A stretch of DNA of 64,000 bases from Tiliqua scincoides (lineage: Eukaryota; Chordata; Lepidosauria; Squamata; Scincidae). Below the pieces are notes generated by a model. It had not been told where the DNA came from. It did no database searches and saw only the letters and a list, made by a program, of their open reading frames with translations. Both the position numbers and the translations under genes were made by a program. Shown here piece by piece: positions 20,892-50,736 of the stretch; the stretch's first letter is position 1, and the number at the start of each line of letters is the position of its first letter. Location: contig NC_089822.1 of NCBI RefSeq assembly GCF_035046505.1, forward strand, positions 264,131,024 to 264,195,023. The letters are read 5' to 3'.

Positions 20892-21394
20892 CATAAGAAC
20901 ATAAGAACAACGCCACTGGATCAGGCCATAGGCCCATCTAGTCCAGCTTCCTGTATCTCACAGCGGCCCACCAAATGCCCCAGGGAGCACACCAGATAAC
21001 AAGAGACCTGCGAGGCTTCCTGGGAATTGTAGTTAAGAACATAAGAAGAGCACCACTGGATCAGGCCATAGGCCCATCTAGTCCAGCTTCCTGTATCTCA
21101 CAGCGGCCCACCAAATGCCCCAGGGAGCACTCCAGATAACAAGAGACCTGCAAGGCATCCTGGGAATTGTAGTTAAGAACATAAGAACAGCCCCACTGGA
21201 TCAGGCCATAGGCCCATCTAGTCCAGCTTCCTGTATCTCACAGCGGCCCACCAAATGCCCCAGGGAGCACACCAGATAGCAAGAGACCTCATCCTGGTGC
21301 CCTCCCTTGCATCTGGCATTCTGACATAGCCCATTTCTAAAATCAGGAGGTTGTACATGCACATCATGGTTTGTAACCCGTCCAATCCCCTTTT
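20892..21394 (-). mobile_element. Three tandem CR1 3' ends
   Basis: Units start at about 20893, 21034 and 21175, each opening AAGAACATAAGAA and then CACTGGATCAGGCCATAGG. The first two end with CCTGGGAATTGTAGTT before the next begins. The block splits left-arm sequence: TTTAATACTGG before it and CAGCCCAACATGGCTG after it are contiguous in the right arm (44985-45010). Confidence 0.85.
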
Positions 21395-21451
21395 AAAGGC
21401 AGCCCAACATGGCTGAATAGCTGAGAAGTAGCTGGACTAGATGAGCCTATG

Positions 21452-22262
21452 CAGTGATGGGATTCAAATAAATTAACAACAGGTTCTATGTCCTAATGAC
21501 CAAAAGATATACCGAAAGGTAGTTTAATAATTCATGCATTAAATACTGAAATAAGAACAATAAAAAAAGGTACACAAAACTCGATTATGTTTTAAGAAAG
21601 AGTTTTAAAATATTAATGAAAAAATATTAAATACCTGACAAACTGTTATTGAAGATATTTCTATATTGCTGTTTGATTGGCGTCCTCACTTGCAATTTTC
21701 TTTGCTTTTATACGAGCATCATCGGCTGTGTGATTTATTCTTAACCATCCTAACCAATGGAGTAGGATTCCATTCCTTTAGCAGTAGGCCGATTAGACTG
21801 ATAATTATTACGTTTGATATATTAGAAACAGTTAGGCGACTTCTCTTTTCTGATCATATAATGTTCATCTTTGAAAAACCCCTTTCCACTTCTGCTGAAC
21901 TTACAGCAATTGTTCTGACAATATTTTTAGCTCTTTGAACACTTTCAGGAATTGAATAGTTCTGGGAATTTTTAAAAATGTTTTCCACAAAATCTTTTTG
22001 AGTTATGGTACTGCATCAGATATAGTGATAGGTGCAGTATAAGTGACAGATGATGATCGTAAAAGGGGGTGTGCTGTCAACCATGCTTCTGAACATGTGC
22101 AGAAGGCAGTGCTTGCCTTGGTTTTTTTACACTTGCAGCCAAAAGGCAAAATAATGCCCTTCCACATTCATTCCACATTCATAAACAGCAAACTTGCAGA
22201 GATGAAAGTTGGTATAGAACAATATTCATGACCATTGTTCTGTTGTAACTGGTGGTATGTTA
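21452..22262 (-). pseudogene. hAT transposase, C-terminal remnant
   Basis: The minus strand around 21760-21950 reads SSAEVERGFSKMNIICSEKR and NISNVIIISLIGLLLKEWNP, which match the hAT dimerisation (hATC) domain. The element starts CAGTGATGGGATTC at 21452, a hAT terminus. A matching terminus GGAATCCCACCACTG ends at 25375. The sequence between the two ends is interrupted by a CR1, a MITE and a short hAT. No 8-bp target repeat matches across the two ends, so they may belong to different copies. In-frame stops make it inactive. Confidence 0.65.
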
Positions 22263-22279
22263 TAGATGATAATCTTACT

Positions 22280-23536
22280 CAAAAGAAATGTAAGAAGGTG
22301 GTATGGGAGGCCAAGCGAAACTATGAGGAACGCATGGCCAGCAACATTAAGGGGAATAATAAAAGCTTCTTCAAATATGTTAGAAGCAGGAAACCCGTCT
22401 GAGAAGCAGTTGGCCCTCTGGATGGTGAGGGAGGGAAAGGGGAGATAAAAGGAGACTTAGAGATGGCAGAGAAATTAAATGAGTTCTTTGCATCTGTCTT
22501 CATGGCAGAAGACCTTGGGCAGATACCGCTGCCCGAACGGCCCCTCCTGACTGAGGAGTTAAGTCAGATAGAGGTTAGAAGATGTTTCAGACCTCATTGA
22601 TAAATTAAAGATCAATATGTCACCAGGCCCTGATGGCATCCACCCAAGAGTTATTAAGGAATTGAAGAATGAAGTTGCTGAGCTCTTGACTAAAATATGC
22701 AACTTGTCCCTCAAAATGGCCACAGTGCCAGAAGATTGGAGGATAGCAAATGTCACGCTGATCTTTAAAAAGGGAAGGAGGGGGGACCCAGGAAACTATA
22801 GGCTGGTCAGCCTAACATCTATACCGGGTAAAATGGTGGAATGCCTCATCAAAGATAGGATCTCAAAACACATAGATGAACAGGCCTTGCTGAGGGAGAA
22901 TCAGCAAGGCTTCTGTAAGGGTAAGTCTTGCCTCACGAACCTTACAGAATTCTTTGAAAAGGTCAACAGGCATGTGGATGTGGGAGAACCCGTAGACATT
23001 ATATATCTGGACTTTCAGAAGGCGTTCGACATGGTCCCTCATCAAAGGCCTCCACAGTCAGGGAATTAGAGGAAAGGTCCTCTCATGGACTGAGAACTGG
23101 TTGGAGGCCAAGAAACAGAGAGTGGGTGTCAATGGGCAATTTTCACACTCTCACATAACACCAGAACCAGGGGACATCCGCTAAAATTGAGTGTTGGGAG
23201 AGTTAGAACAGACAAAAGAAAATATTTCTTTACTCAGCGTGTGGTTGGTCTGTGGAACTCCTTGCCACAGGATGTGGTGATGGCATCTGGCCTGGACGCC
23301 TTTAAAAGGGGATTGGACAAGTTTCTGGAGGAAAAATCCATTATGGGTTACAAACCATGATGTGCATGTACAACCTCCTGATTTTAGAAATGGGCTGTCA
23401 GAATGCCAGATGCAGGGGAGGGCACCAGGATGAGGTCTCTTGTTATCTGGTGTGCTCCCTGGGGCATTTGGTGGGCTGCTGTGAGATACAGGAAGCTGGA
23501 CTAGATGGGCCTGATCCAGTGGCGCTGTTCTTATGT
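22280..23536 (+). mobile_element. CR1 LINE, 5'-truncated, internal deletion
   Basis: RT motifs MSPGPDGIHPRVIKELKNEV and [20 protein letters not shown] run to about 23145. The sequence then jumps to the C-terminal part (TRTRGHPLKLS region, VVGLWNSLPQDVVMASG), losing about 700 bp that contains the FADD catalytic motif. It ends in a single TTCTTATG. Confidence 0.9.
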
Positions 23537-23625
23537 ACTCTTCTGTGCCAGGTGAAATGTACTGTATATACAGTCCAGTTTCCCAGAACTATAGATCAGT
23601 AATTTCATCAGGCACAGAAGGGTAA

Positions 23626-23783
23626 GGCCCAAATTCTAACCAACTTTCTAATGGGACATGTGCTGCATCCGGCAGTAGGGTGGCAGTCACAGAGGCATCC
23701 TCAAGGTAAGGGAATTTTTATTTCCTCACCTTGGAGCTGCATTGCTCTTATGTCAGTGCTGGAAAGTGGGTTAGGAAGCGCCC
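23626..23783 (+). repeat. 158-bp Harbinger-like MITE, larger relative
   Basis: It opens GGCCCAAATTCTAACC and closes GGGTTAGGAAGCGCCC, flanked by TAA on both sides (23623-23625 and 23784-23786). The interior (GGGACATGTGCTGCAT) is shared with the 201-bp copy at 41117. Confidence 0.65.
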
Positions 23784-23786
23784 TAA

Positions 23787-24199
23787 AATTTTCATCACTG
23801 GCCTGCTACCAGTTATAATTAGAGCAATAGTCATGAACATGTATATTGATATATAAGAAGAAAATCAACACCACTGGTAATTGGTTGTTTGTTAAGTGAT
23901 ATGTGTCCAGAAATCGCAATAAAAAATCATAAAGTTGGCATAACATATACAGCCACTTGCCACAAGTTCCTTTGCTTCAGTTGTCTGTTTACATTATCCT
24001 GCAGGCATGGTTCTGCTTTTACTTATTATGGACTATTTCTATGTTATTTTAGGTGTTTAAGAAATAGTATTATTAGGACTACTTCATAAGTGACAGATCC
24101 GAGCTAGGGCTGCAAGTAAAACCTGCCCTTCCGGACTTAGCACTCATCGTCTCATTGATGAGATGGAGGCTTGCAGCAGAAGTTCAACTTGGTATACCT
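23787..24199 (-). other. Probable continuation of the hAT remnant
   Basis: A minus-strand stretch near 23950-24010 reads as CLQDNVNRQLKQRNLWQVA, which could be part of the hAT transposase split by the CR1 and MITE. Support is weak. Confidence 0.35.
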
Positions 24200-24436
24200 C
24201 AGCGATTTTCAACCAATATGCCACGGCACACTGGTGTGCTGTGAATGGTCTACAGGTGTGCCGTGGGAATTTGGGGGGTGATCATTTATTAGTAGGGCCA
24301 GTAGGGAATTTGAGCCCCCACCAGCAGCACGGTGTGCCTTGTTAATTAAAAAAAAAACCAAAACAACTAATGGTGTGCCTTGACAATTTTAGAGTCTTGC
24401 AGTGTGCCATGAGATGAAAAAGACTGAAAATCACTG
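24200..24436 (+). mobile_element. 237-bp non-autonomous hAT element
   Basis: The ends are CAGCGATTTTCAACC and GACTGAAAATCACTG, with paired CACTGG/GTGCC interior repeats. This is a common vertebrate hAT end type. The flanking 8-mers agree at only five of eight places. Confidence 0.7.
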
Positions 24437-26421
24437 GCATAGCATGCTGCAAAATACACATCACACACCCTCTCCACAATTTCCCACCCCATCCCATCCC
24501 ATCCCACTTAAGTTACAGTCCAGGGAGTATGACCAACCAAGCTATCCACCCTACTGGAGCAGTCAAGCAAAATTATACAGTGGGGTGCAGCAAACTAATT
24601 ATGGGGCAGCATCCCACAAACATCTGGCATGGCTTAGGGGCCACCTGCCACGATGAAGGATTCAGAGCCCCATCCTCTGCCTGCCTACTCAGAAGTAAGT
24701 CCCACCAGAGTCCATGGGGCTTCCTCCCAGGAAAGTGTGGCCAGGACTGCAGCCTGGGAGAGGGCAGTGCTTTCTCTAGCCAGCCTCACATCACCAACCG
24801 TGGGGTGAGTAGCCAAGCCAATTCCCTTGCTGCTGCGTCCATCTCGGAGGCTTTCGTGCCTCTTCCTCCTCCTCCTGCTGCTGCTCAGACAGACTGAAGC
24901 TGCCCACCAACACAGCGAGCGCCTGCTTGTCTGCCTACTCAGAAGTAAGTGCCATTCTAGTTCATGGAGCTTACTCCCAGGAAAGTGTGGCACAGATTGC
25001 AGCCTGAAAGGGGAGATGTCAGTATGCGCCCGCCTGCTGCTGCTTCTGGTCCATTCATTCCCGGCTCCCCCTCGGATCATGGACCCCCCAGGTGGTCTGG
25101 GGCCAGGACAAAGCCGCTGCCTGTTTCCTGGGCACCAAGGCGGCTGGAGGGGAAAGGGAAGAGGCTGCGCAGGCAGGCTGGGCTGTGATTCCTGCTGCAG
25201 GGCTTGGACTGGCCACCAATCTGTGAGCAGCTACTGCTCAAGCCCTCCTCCGAGCAAGCTTGCAAGGACCAAGCAGGCAGCAGTCCCGCACGATAGCAAA
25301 CGGTTCTTAGAACTGCGTCCTATGATAGCTAGGGGTTCTACAGAACCCGTGAGAACCGGCGGAATCCCACCACTGGGTTTTATCATGGGGTGGAAAGCTT
25401 CTTTTGGGCCCCTTCCCAAAGGGGGAGGGGAAACAGAGTGCAGGAGAGTGGTGACAAGGACGGGCAAGCCTTTCCCCAAAGGCTGCAGAGAAAACCCCCT
25501 GAGTATCTCTGGCCAGATTACCAGGAGAGGCAGATGCTTGCAGGACAGAGCTGAACCTGCCACTCGCCCTTCTGCACCCCAATCCAATGCTCAGAGCTCG
25601 TCCTCCTTTGCACTGGGTTCAGGGGTGGCAGGGCATTAAGGGCACCCAGAAGCCTCCTCCCTCCCCAAAGGCTGCAGCAAAGGTAGTGTGAACATCTTTG
25701 GCAAAAGCAACAAAGAACTACACCTCCCAGCATGCTCTGGATCTAGGGGGAGGGCACTGCTCAAGCATTCCTGGGGATTCATTTTCCGCCTCTCTTTCCT
25801 GGTTGGAGGAGGTCTTGGCGGAGGCTGGCAAAGGAGAAGGACCCTGGTTGCTTTGCTGCCCCCAAACACAGGCAGGATCTTCCCTTTGCACTCTGCAGTG
25901 GAGGAGAGTGTGTGGCTGCAGAGGTGGGTGGTCTGTGCAACACCCAGGAATAGTGCACTGGGGAGGGGAGGCTCTTCCCTTGGGTGCATTCAGAGTACCT
26001 GGCCTTTTGCACTGGGGAGGGGGGAATGGCTCGTCTGTGGACCTCCCTGTGCTGGAGGGAGGAGGGAGGGAGAGGACGATCCCCTGTCCTGAGCACAGTT
26101 TCTCTTTGGGGAAACTTGCTAGAAATGACTGCGCCAATTATCACAACCACAAAGGCGGTTGCAGTTGGAGTCGGGGGTGTTTAATAGTGCGCAAGAAGGC
26201 CATTTATGGGCCACCTCTGGTTCCTATCACACATTTTCCAACACAACACCTGATGCTTGAATTTTGTCAGAGGTTGGGGAAGAGAGGAGGTCAAAATCCA
26301 GACCTCCCCTTGAGACTTTCACTCCAGAATGTCTCCGTCTGCTGCTTTCCAGACTTTGGGACAGGACGTGACGCTGAGAAGACCCAGCCTTGACATGCTT
26401 TGTTCTTTCTGCTCCCACAGA
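24437..26421. other. GC-rich region upstream of gene 2
   Basis: No coding exon is recognised despite long open frames (a 270-codon frame at 24827-25639 is explained by GC content and has no family). It holds two decayed MITE copies near 24690-24760 and 24935-25005, a hAT end at 25340-25375, and unit 1 of a tandem duplication (25414-25757). It is the likeliest place for the gene 2 promoter. Confidence 0.45.
25716..25735 (+). promoter_or_regulatory. ZNF143/THAP11-type promoter motif
   Basis: AACTACACCTCCCAGCATGC fits the ACTACANNTCCCA motif bound by ZNF143 and THAP11 in vertebrate promoters. It lies about 690 bp upstream of the gene 2 start exon, in GC-rich DNA. A diverged copy lies at 27622-27641. 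Function is inferred. Confidence 0.45.
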
Positions 26422-26479
26422 CTGCAGACTGGCAACCCGGATTCAGTGTGGATCAGCTCTTCCTCTCTCGGACTTCCAA

Positions 26480-26503
<24 letters not shown>
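26422..26503 (+). CDS. Gene 2 start-codon exon
   Basis: It is bounded by a GCTCCCACAG acceptor and a GTATGG donor. The ATG at 26480 gives eight codons (MGTADPVQ) in phase 0, joining KRAB A as [12 protein letters not shown]. The exon's own acceptor implies an untranslated exon upstream. Confidence 0.62.
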
Positions 26504-44375
<17,872 letters not shown>

Positions 44376-45002
44376 TCTTTCTATGTAATCATATATCCAG
44401 TGAGTTATCCTAAGGAGCCAGAAATGGTTATTGCTCTGCAAATTGACAGCTGAGGGCCTAGTGTCATGGCTGCAGGCAGAGGCTTGCAGTTTCAGCTTAA
44501 AGTCTGCCTACGCAGCAGATAAAGTGCAAAACATGTTTATGACCAAAAGCTCAGTCGGCTGGGGGCCAGGGACTTTTGTTGGAAGAACAAATATGGTCAG
44601 CATGTTCAGGGCAAGATGATCTCCAGATTTGAGAATTGTGAAAAGTCCCAAAAATGAGAGCCAAGTTGCATCAGGGGTCTCATTAAACTTCCACCAGGCC
44701 AGCCGGTTGACGTCCACCAGCTTCAGGCCACCTCGCGCCCCTCCTCCCGCAAGTCACACAAAGTGAACTTGCCTTCTCTCCCCAGCCGCCGCTCAGATAT
44801 CACTCCTGCCGCCTGCTCTCCTCCATGTGGCCTCCACCTTCTGGCAGAGACACCCCTGAGCATCCCTGAGCTCCAACAGAGGTCACCTTGGCTTCATGAT
44901 GTCATAAAGGGGATCATGTCATAGAGGCACCTGCTGGGAGGAGTGGAGACTACCTGGCCCTCCCATCCCACCTCAGCTACTCAGCCATGTTGGGCTGCCA
45001 GT
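44376..45002. other. Downstream of gene 2; start of right arm
   Basis: No gene is recognised. From about 44965 the sequence mirrors the left arm (CAGCCCAACATGG, 21395). Confidence 0.5.
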
Positions 45003-45640
45003 ATTAAAGTTGCTACAAGAAGCACCAGCTTTACATGCCAACATATCTTGATGCCCGTCTGGCACCATGAATTATTTCTCCCAGAACCGATATACACAAA
45101 GTGGACATGAGGGTAGAGTTGCCCTGAAGAAGCGTGGCACTCAGTGCAGTCATGGCCGGTCACACCCCTTGGGCCATGTCTGTACACCAATCACTTCTGG
45201 GTGCACACATTTCTTCCAGTGCTGGTTCTCACAGAAGCTCCAGCAGGACCTTCGGCGGTCTGAAGGTGAACGGGGCCTTGGGAGGCAGAGCAAAGCCAGC
45301 AGGCAGTTGCAGGAGCGCAAGGGTTGACGGTGTGCTCCCTCACCAGCTCCCCAAGAGAGGAGAGAGGCGCATAGCCCTGCAGCTGCCAGCTGGCTCTTCT
45401 GGAACTCAGTTTGGATAAGGCAGTACCATGATTGGATTAGATCCTAGCCTTTTCTTGCACAGGCTTGGAAAGACTGCCACGACCTCCCACAACTTTGAAA
45501 TACATAGTTCCAGCAGAGGTCTGTGTTTCGTTACATTCTTTTAATCCTTCTCCTAAAGTCCGCTCTATCAGTAACATCTGCTCTCAGGACTCTGGACAGA
45601 GAGGAATGGATGGCTTCTGCTATAAAAATAACACCCAAGG
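45003..45640. other. Right-arm duplication sequence, inner part
   Basis: Mirror match of about 20250-20891, including TGATGCCCGTCTGGCACCAT and CTTGCACAGGCTTGGAAAGA. Non-coding. Confidence 0.6.
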
Positions 45641-45788
45641 TGGTTCTCCAACTTTTAGCACCAGGACCCACTTCTTAGAATGTCAATCTGTCTGGGACCC
45701 ACCGAAAGTGATGTCATGGCTGGAAGCAGCAGCATCAAGCAAATTAAAATAAATAATTATCAAAAATTAAATTCAGGTAAAGAAATAA

Positions 45789-45878
45789 GGCTGCAATCCT
45801 AACCACACTTTCATGAGAGTAAGCCCCATTGAACAAAATAGGACTTACTTCTGAGTAGACCTGGTTAGGATTGTGCCC
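45789..45878 (-). repeat. 89/90-bp Harbinger-like MITE (right-arm copy)
   Basis: It opens GGCTGCAATCCTAACC and closes GGTTAGGATTGTGCCC; the mirror partner is 20001-20089. It adjoins a partial 340-bp-family hAT end at 45637-45760. Confidence 0.7.
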
Positions 45879-46084
45879 TTATTGAATAATTAGAAGCCAA
45901 CCCTGTTCCACCAAGTGAATTTTCCGTGCAGCCTGCATGCAGTAACACCCCTTCCCCCAAGAAAAATTCAGTCAGATTTTCTGCCTTATCCAGTGCCCAG
46001 TTCAGTTTAAGTTAAACCGCATCACTCTCAGGACCCACCTAGCTTTGCATGGCTAAAAAAGAAAAAAAATGCAGCTTACCAGCT

Positions 46085-46815
46085 CAAGCCTGTTTTATTC
46101 TTTTTGGGGGGGGGCGGGGGGGCGTTGGCTTCTGGAGCATCTGTTGAACTCCACTGTCATTAGATCGGGAGCATTCGGGTGGCCTTGTGTTCCTCTTTGC
46201 CTGACCTGACCACTAGCCGAGGCATGTTTGCTTAGTCATGACTAAATGCGAACGTGTAGCTTAGTTGTGCTTTCCATAGGGCTCAATACATTTGTCAGCT
46301 TGGAGGGAGGGACTTGCTTTGCTGGTGTTTGTGGGGGGTTCGTTCATCAGAACAGGACCATTCTGGTGCCACTGGGTTTCTCTCAGCCTGCGCTTTCCAA
46401 CGGTCTCAGAGACCAATCCTGAACTTGCTGCGTCAGTGTGCTGCTGGCGTGCACTGTCACAAATGTGTTAGACTGCAGAGTAGCAAAGAGGAAAGAGGGG
46501 GAGGCGGGGATGAGGCGTTCCTGGGAGGGGGGAGGCATGTGGAGGGCTTGGAGAGGACAGAGGGGAGGTTTATTGTGGAGGCCAAATTCCCCTTCTCCCG
46601 AGGTGCCGTCTGCAGCTGCGGTGGGAGTGCAGGATGCAGCGTGCCACAGGAGCTCAGGATTGGGCTCTGAGGCACGTTCACTTACTCATGAGTAAACACA
46701 GGATATGGCTCAGTTTCACTTTCCATAGGGTTCCATGCATTTGTCTTCTCAGCTATCAGCTTAAGCTTCACGACCCAGCAACAACCAGCTCATGACCCAC
46801 AGTTTGAGAAATGTT
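46085..46815. mobile_element. 0.7 kb non-autonomous hAT, right arm only
   Basis: It shares phrases and order with the element at 40595 (TTTCCATAGGG, TCATGAGTAAAC, GACCCACAGTTTGAGAAATG at the end). The left arm has no insertion at the matching place (near 19800), so it arrived after the duplication. Confidence 0.6.
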
Positions 46816-47022
46816 TAAATAGGCTCTTAGTCCACCAACTGATTCATTATTCAGTGACGTTTGCAAAGATCTGTATTCAGCTCAGAAAAATAATTGGTTG
46901 GACTTCAGGAAGCCGCAGGCTCTTGGTTGTTTTTGCTGCTCCTGCACCATCCAGAATGGGGCCCTGCTCCAAGCAGGCTGTGGGACTTTGATGTCTGCAC
47001 GGCAGCCGGCCTTTCAACTGGT

Positions 47023-47143
47023 ACATAAGAACATACGCACAGCCCCATTGGATCAGGCCATAGGCCCAGCTTCCTGTATCTCACAGCTGGATTAGATGGG
47101 CCTATGGCCTGATCCAGTGGGGCTGTTCTTATGTTCTTATGTA
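47023..47143. repeat. Back-to-back CR1 3' ends (foldback)
   Basis: Mirror partner of 19597-19706: a CATAAGAACATACGCAC start and a GTTCTTATGTTCTTATG end surround a CACAGCTGG centre. Confidence 0.7.
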
Positions 47144-47351
47144 CCTGTTGAATGACCGGCTGCTGTGCAGATATCGAAGTCCCACAGCCTACTTGGAGCA
47201 AGGCCTTTGCAGCAAGAAGGGAAGCTACATCGATTGAACCTGGCAGCTGTTGAAGGCACAGGCACACTTCTAGGAGGGGGGTGGGCAAAAGACAATAGTG
47301 TGCAGAGTTATTTGGCAATAAGACCTGCCGCTCTGCTCATCTCCAACCTCC

Positions 47352-47931
47352 ACAGTGGTTCCACAAACTGTGGGATGGGACTCACCGATGGGTCGTGACC
47401 TGACTTTGGGTGGGTTGCCAAAGGGTAAGGGAAGATCAGATAACCAATTGCCTCCAGCCCTGAGGCTATACTTAGCAGCCAATTACCTTGCAAAGAGCTC
47501 AGCTCCTGCAGTTTGCAAGACCAGCACTCTGTCCTGCAAGGAGCTAGGCTCCTAAGGCTTGCAAGCATCTGTGCTTAGAGGGAGATAAATATCTGGGGCC
47601 TGCTTTCAGGCTTTAAGGGCAAACCCCACCTTTGATGCAAATTGTAACCTATCAAGTGCAGCAGCAAAATGTAACCAATCACAAAGACAAATTTCTAGAC
47701 AAAGAAACCCAAAAGGTATCAAAGTTGCACACCCCAAGGGTTGTTTGCTTTGGATACGAGTCCTTTGGGTGCCCATCGCATGCGGTGAAATAAAGAGCCT
47801 GCAAACTTTCATTCCTGGTACCGAGTCTTCTTGATTTGCTCCTTTCAACCTTCCAACATTTTCAGTGGTACTTGCAATAGGTGGACCACATGGAGTGGTA
47901 CAATGGGGAACAAATGTTGAGAAACTCTGGC
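47352..47931. mobile_element. hAT element interrupted by an LTR fossil
   Basis: It starts CAGTGGTTCCACAAACTGTG and ends GTTGAGAAACTCTGG, ends of a hAT family that differs from the 340-bp one. The LTR-like block described next lies inside. Confidence 0.5.
47440..47865 (+). mobile_element. Candidate solo LTR, fossil
   Basis: It has an LTR-like layout: an ATAAATA box near 47585, an AATAAA signal at about 47790, a following CTGGTACCGAGTCTTC-type stretch, and a CA end near 47860. No internal retroviral genes were seen, so it would be a solo LTR. Class and exact ends are not resolved. It is absent from the left arm. Confidence 0.45.
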
Positions 47932-48382
47932 CTTTAAAAGGAGATTGTGAGATTTATGGAGAAAAAAGTCATCACAGGTATGTACAGTCTGAGATTAGCT
48001 GGTCGCTCATTATGAGGGCCGGGTAGGAACTTTTAATGTTATTTGACTTGGCCCTGGATGGGATTTATTTCACCTATCCCAGACCAGAGAGGAAGGGATG
48101 GGCTATTCAGTAGATTTCATGCATTAAAAATTTATCACTGAGCTTAATAAAGTAGCACAAGTTAAACCCAGTTGTAATCTGGTATCTTTGCTGGGGATGT
48201 GCATGTGAGGATAAAAGGAATGCTAGATGCAGGTTGGTGGCAGCAAGATGCAAGTCTCTTGTTGTCTTGTGCACTCCCTGAGACATCTGGTGGGCGGCTG
48301 TGAGACACAGGAAGCTAGACTAGATGGGCCCTGAGCCTGATCAAGCAGGGCCTTTCCAGAAGGGCCTTTCTTATGTTCTTGG
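47932..48382 (+). mobile_element. Old CR1 3' end
   Basis: A diverged plus-strand CR1 end: CTTTAAAAGGAGATTGTGAG at the start, then CACAGGAAGCTAGACTAGAT and a TTCTTATG tail. It is less similar to the other CR1s than they are to one another. Confidence 0.65.
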
Positions 48383-48413
48383 GGGCAAGCAAGGGGTTTC
48401 TTTCTTTCTTTCA

Positions 48414-50736
48414 CAACATAAGAATAGCCCCACTGGATCAGGCCATAGGCCCATCTAGTCCAGCTTCCTGTATCTCACAGTGACCCACCAAACGCCCCAG
48501 GGAGCACACCAGATAACAAGAGACCTGCATCCTGGTGCCCTCCCTTGCATCTGGCATTCTGACATAGCCCATTTCTAAAATCAGGAGGTTGCACATACAC
48601 ATCATGGCTTGAAACCTGTAATGGATTTTTCCTCCAAAAATGTGTCAAATCCCCTTTTAAATCCCCTTTTAAAGGCATCCAGGCCAGATGCCAACACCAC
48701 ATCCTGTGGCAAGGAGTTCCACAGACCAACCACATGCTTAGTAATGAAATATTTTCTTTCTTTTTTTCTTTTGTCTGTTTGAAATCTCCCAACACTCAAT
48801 TTTAGTGGATGTCCCCTGGTTCTGGTGTTATGTGAGAGTGTAAAGAGCATCTCGCTAACCACTCTGTCCATCCACTTGTATGTTTCAATCATGTTCCCCC
48901 TCAGGCACCTGTTTTCTATCCTGAAGAGGCCCAAATGCTGTAGCCTTTCCTCATAAGGAAGGTGCCCCAGCCCAGTAATCATCTTAGTCGCTCTCTTTTG
49001 CACCTTTTCCATTTCCACTATGTCTTTTTTGAGATGCAGCGACCAGAACTGGACACAATACTCCAGGTGTGGCCTTACCATCGATTTGTACAACTACATT
49101 ATAATATTAGCTGTTTTGTTCTCAGTACCTTTTCTAATTATCCCAAGCATAGAATTGGCCCTCTTTAGTGCTGCTGCCGCACAGTGCATCAACACTTTCA
49201 TCGACCTGTCCACCACTACCCCAAGATCTGTCACAGACAGCTCAGAACCCATCAGCCTATATGTGGAATTTTGATGTTTTGCCCCAATGTGCATGACTTT
49301 ACACTTACTGACATTGAAGTGCATCTGCCATTTTGCTGCCCATTCTGCCAGTCTGGAGAGATCCTTCTGGAGCTCCTCACAATCACTTCTGGTCTTCACC
49401 ACTCAGAAAAGTTTGGTGTCGTCTGCAAACTTAGCCACTTCACTGCTCAACCCTGTCTCCAGGTCATTTATGAAGAGGTTGAAAAGCACCAATCCCAGGA
49501 AAGATCCTTAGGGCACACTGCTTTTCACCTCTCTCCATTGTGAAAATTTCCCATTGACATGCACTCTCTGTTTCCTGGTCTTCAACCAGGTCTCAATCCA
49601 TGAGAGGAACTGTCCTCTAATTCCCTGACTGTGGAGTTTTTTCAGTAGACTTTGGTGAGGGACCATGTCGAACGCCTTCTGAAAGTCCAGATATATAATG
49701 TCCAAGGGTACTTCCGCATCCACATGCCTGTTGACCTTTTCAAAGAATTCTATAAGGTTCGTGAGGCAAGACTTATCTTTACAGAAACCATGCTGATTTT
49801 CCCTCAGCAAGGTCTGTTTGTCTATGTGTTTTGAGATCCTGACTTTGATGAGGCATTCCACCATCTTACCCAGTATAGACGTTAGGCTGACCGGCCTATA
49901 GTTTCATGGGTCCCCCCTCCTTCCCTTTTTAAAAATTGGTGTGACATTTGCTATCCTCCAATCTTCTGGCACCATGGCCGTTTTGAGGGACAAGTTGCAT
50001 ATTTTAGTCAAGAGATCAGCAACTTCATTCTTCAATACCTTAACTCTAGAGTGAATGCCATTCGGGCCTGGTGACTTATTGATCTTTAATTTATCAATGA
50101 GGTCTGAAACATCTTCTCTTTTAACCTCTGACTTAATTCCTTGGTCAGGAGGGGCCATTCGGGCAGCGGTATCTGCCCGAGGTCTTCTGCCGTGAAAACA
50201 GATGCAAAGAACTCATTTAATTTCTGCCATCTCTAAGACTCCTTTTATTTCCCCTTTCCCTCCCTCACCATCCAGAGGGCCAACTGCTTCTCTGGTGGGT
50301 TTCCTGCTTCTAACATATTTGAAGAAGCTTTTATTATTCCACTTAATGCTGCTGGCCATGTGTTCCTCATAGTCTTCTTTGGCCTCCCGTATCACCTTCT
50401 TACATTTCTTTTGCCACAGTTTATGTTCCTTTTTATTCTCCTCATTAGGACAAGACTTCCATTTACGGAAAGAAGCTTCCTTGCCCTTTTCAGCCTCTGG
50501 TTAGCCATGCAGGCACCCTCCTGGACTTAGTCAGGCACTTCTTCCTTTGCGGGATACACTTCCGCTGGGCCTCTATTACTGTTGATTTGAGCAACCTCCA
50601 TGTACTCTGTAAAGATTGCACTCTTTTTACCTTCCCTTTCAACCTCCTTTTAATCAGCCTCCTCATTTGAGGGAAGTCCGCTCGTCACAAGTCAAGGGTT
50701 TTTTTGAGAGATTTGTCTGGTATTCTTCCCCCAACA
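48414..50736 (-). mobile_element. CR1 LINE, 5'-truncated (right-arm copy)
   Basis: Mirror partner of 17199-19596. The minus strand carries NKSPGPNGIHSRV, FCKDKSCLTNLIEFFEKVNR, the ADDTKLF region and VVGLWNSLPQDVVLASGL. It lacks the 62-bp duplication of the left copy. Frames are broken several times. Confidence 0.92.

Noticed and set aside
24827-25639. 270-codon plus-strand open frame in GC-rich DNA
   Set aside because: No domain, odd composition, several overlapping frames open at once, and it overlaps MITE, hAT-end and duplicated sequence. Best explained by low stop density in GC-rich DNA.
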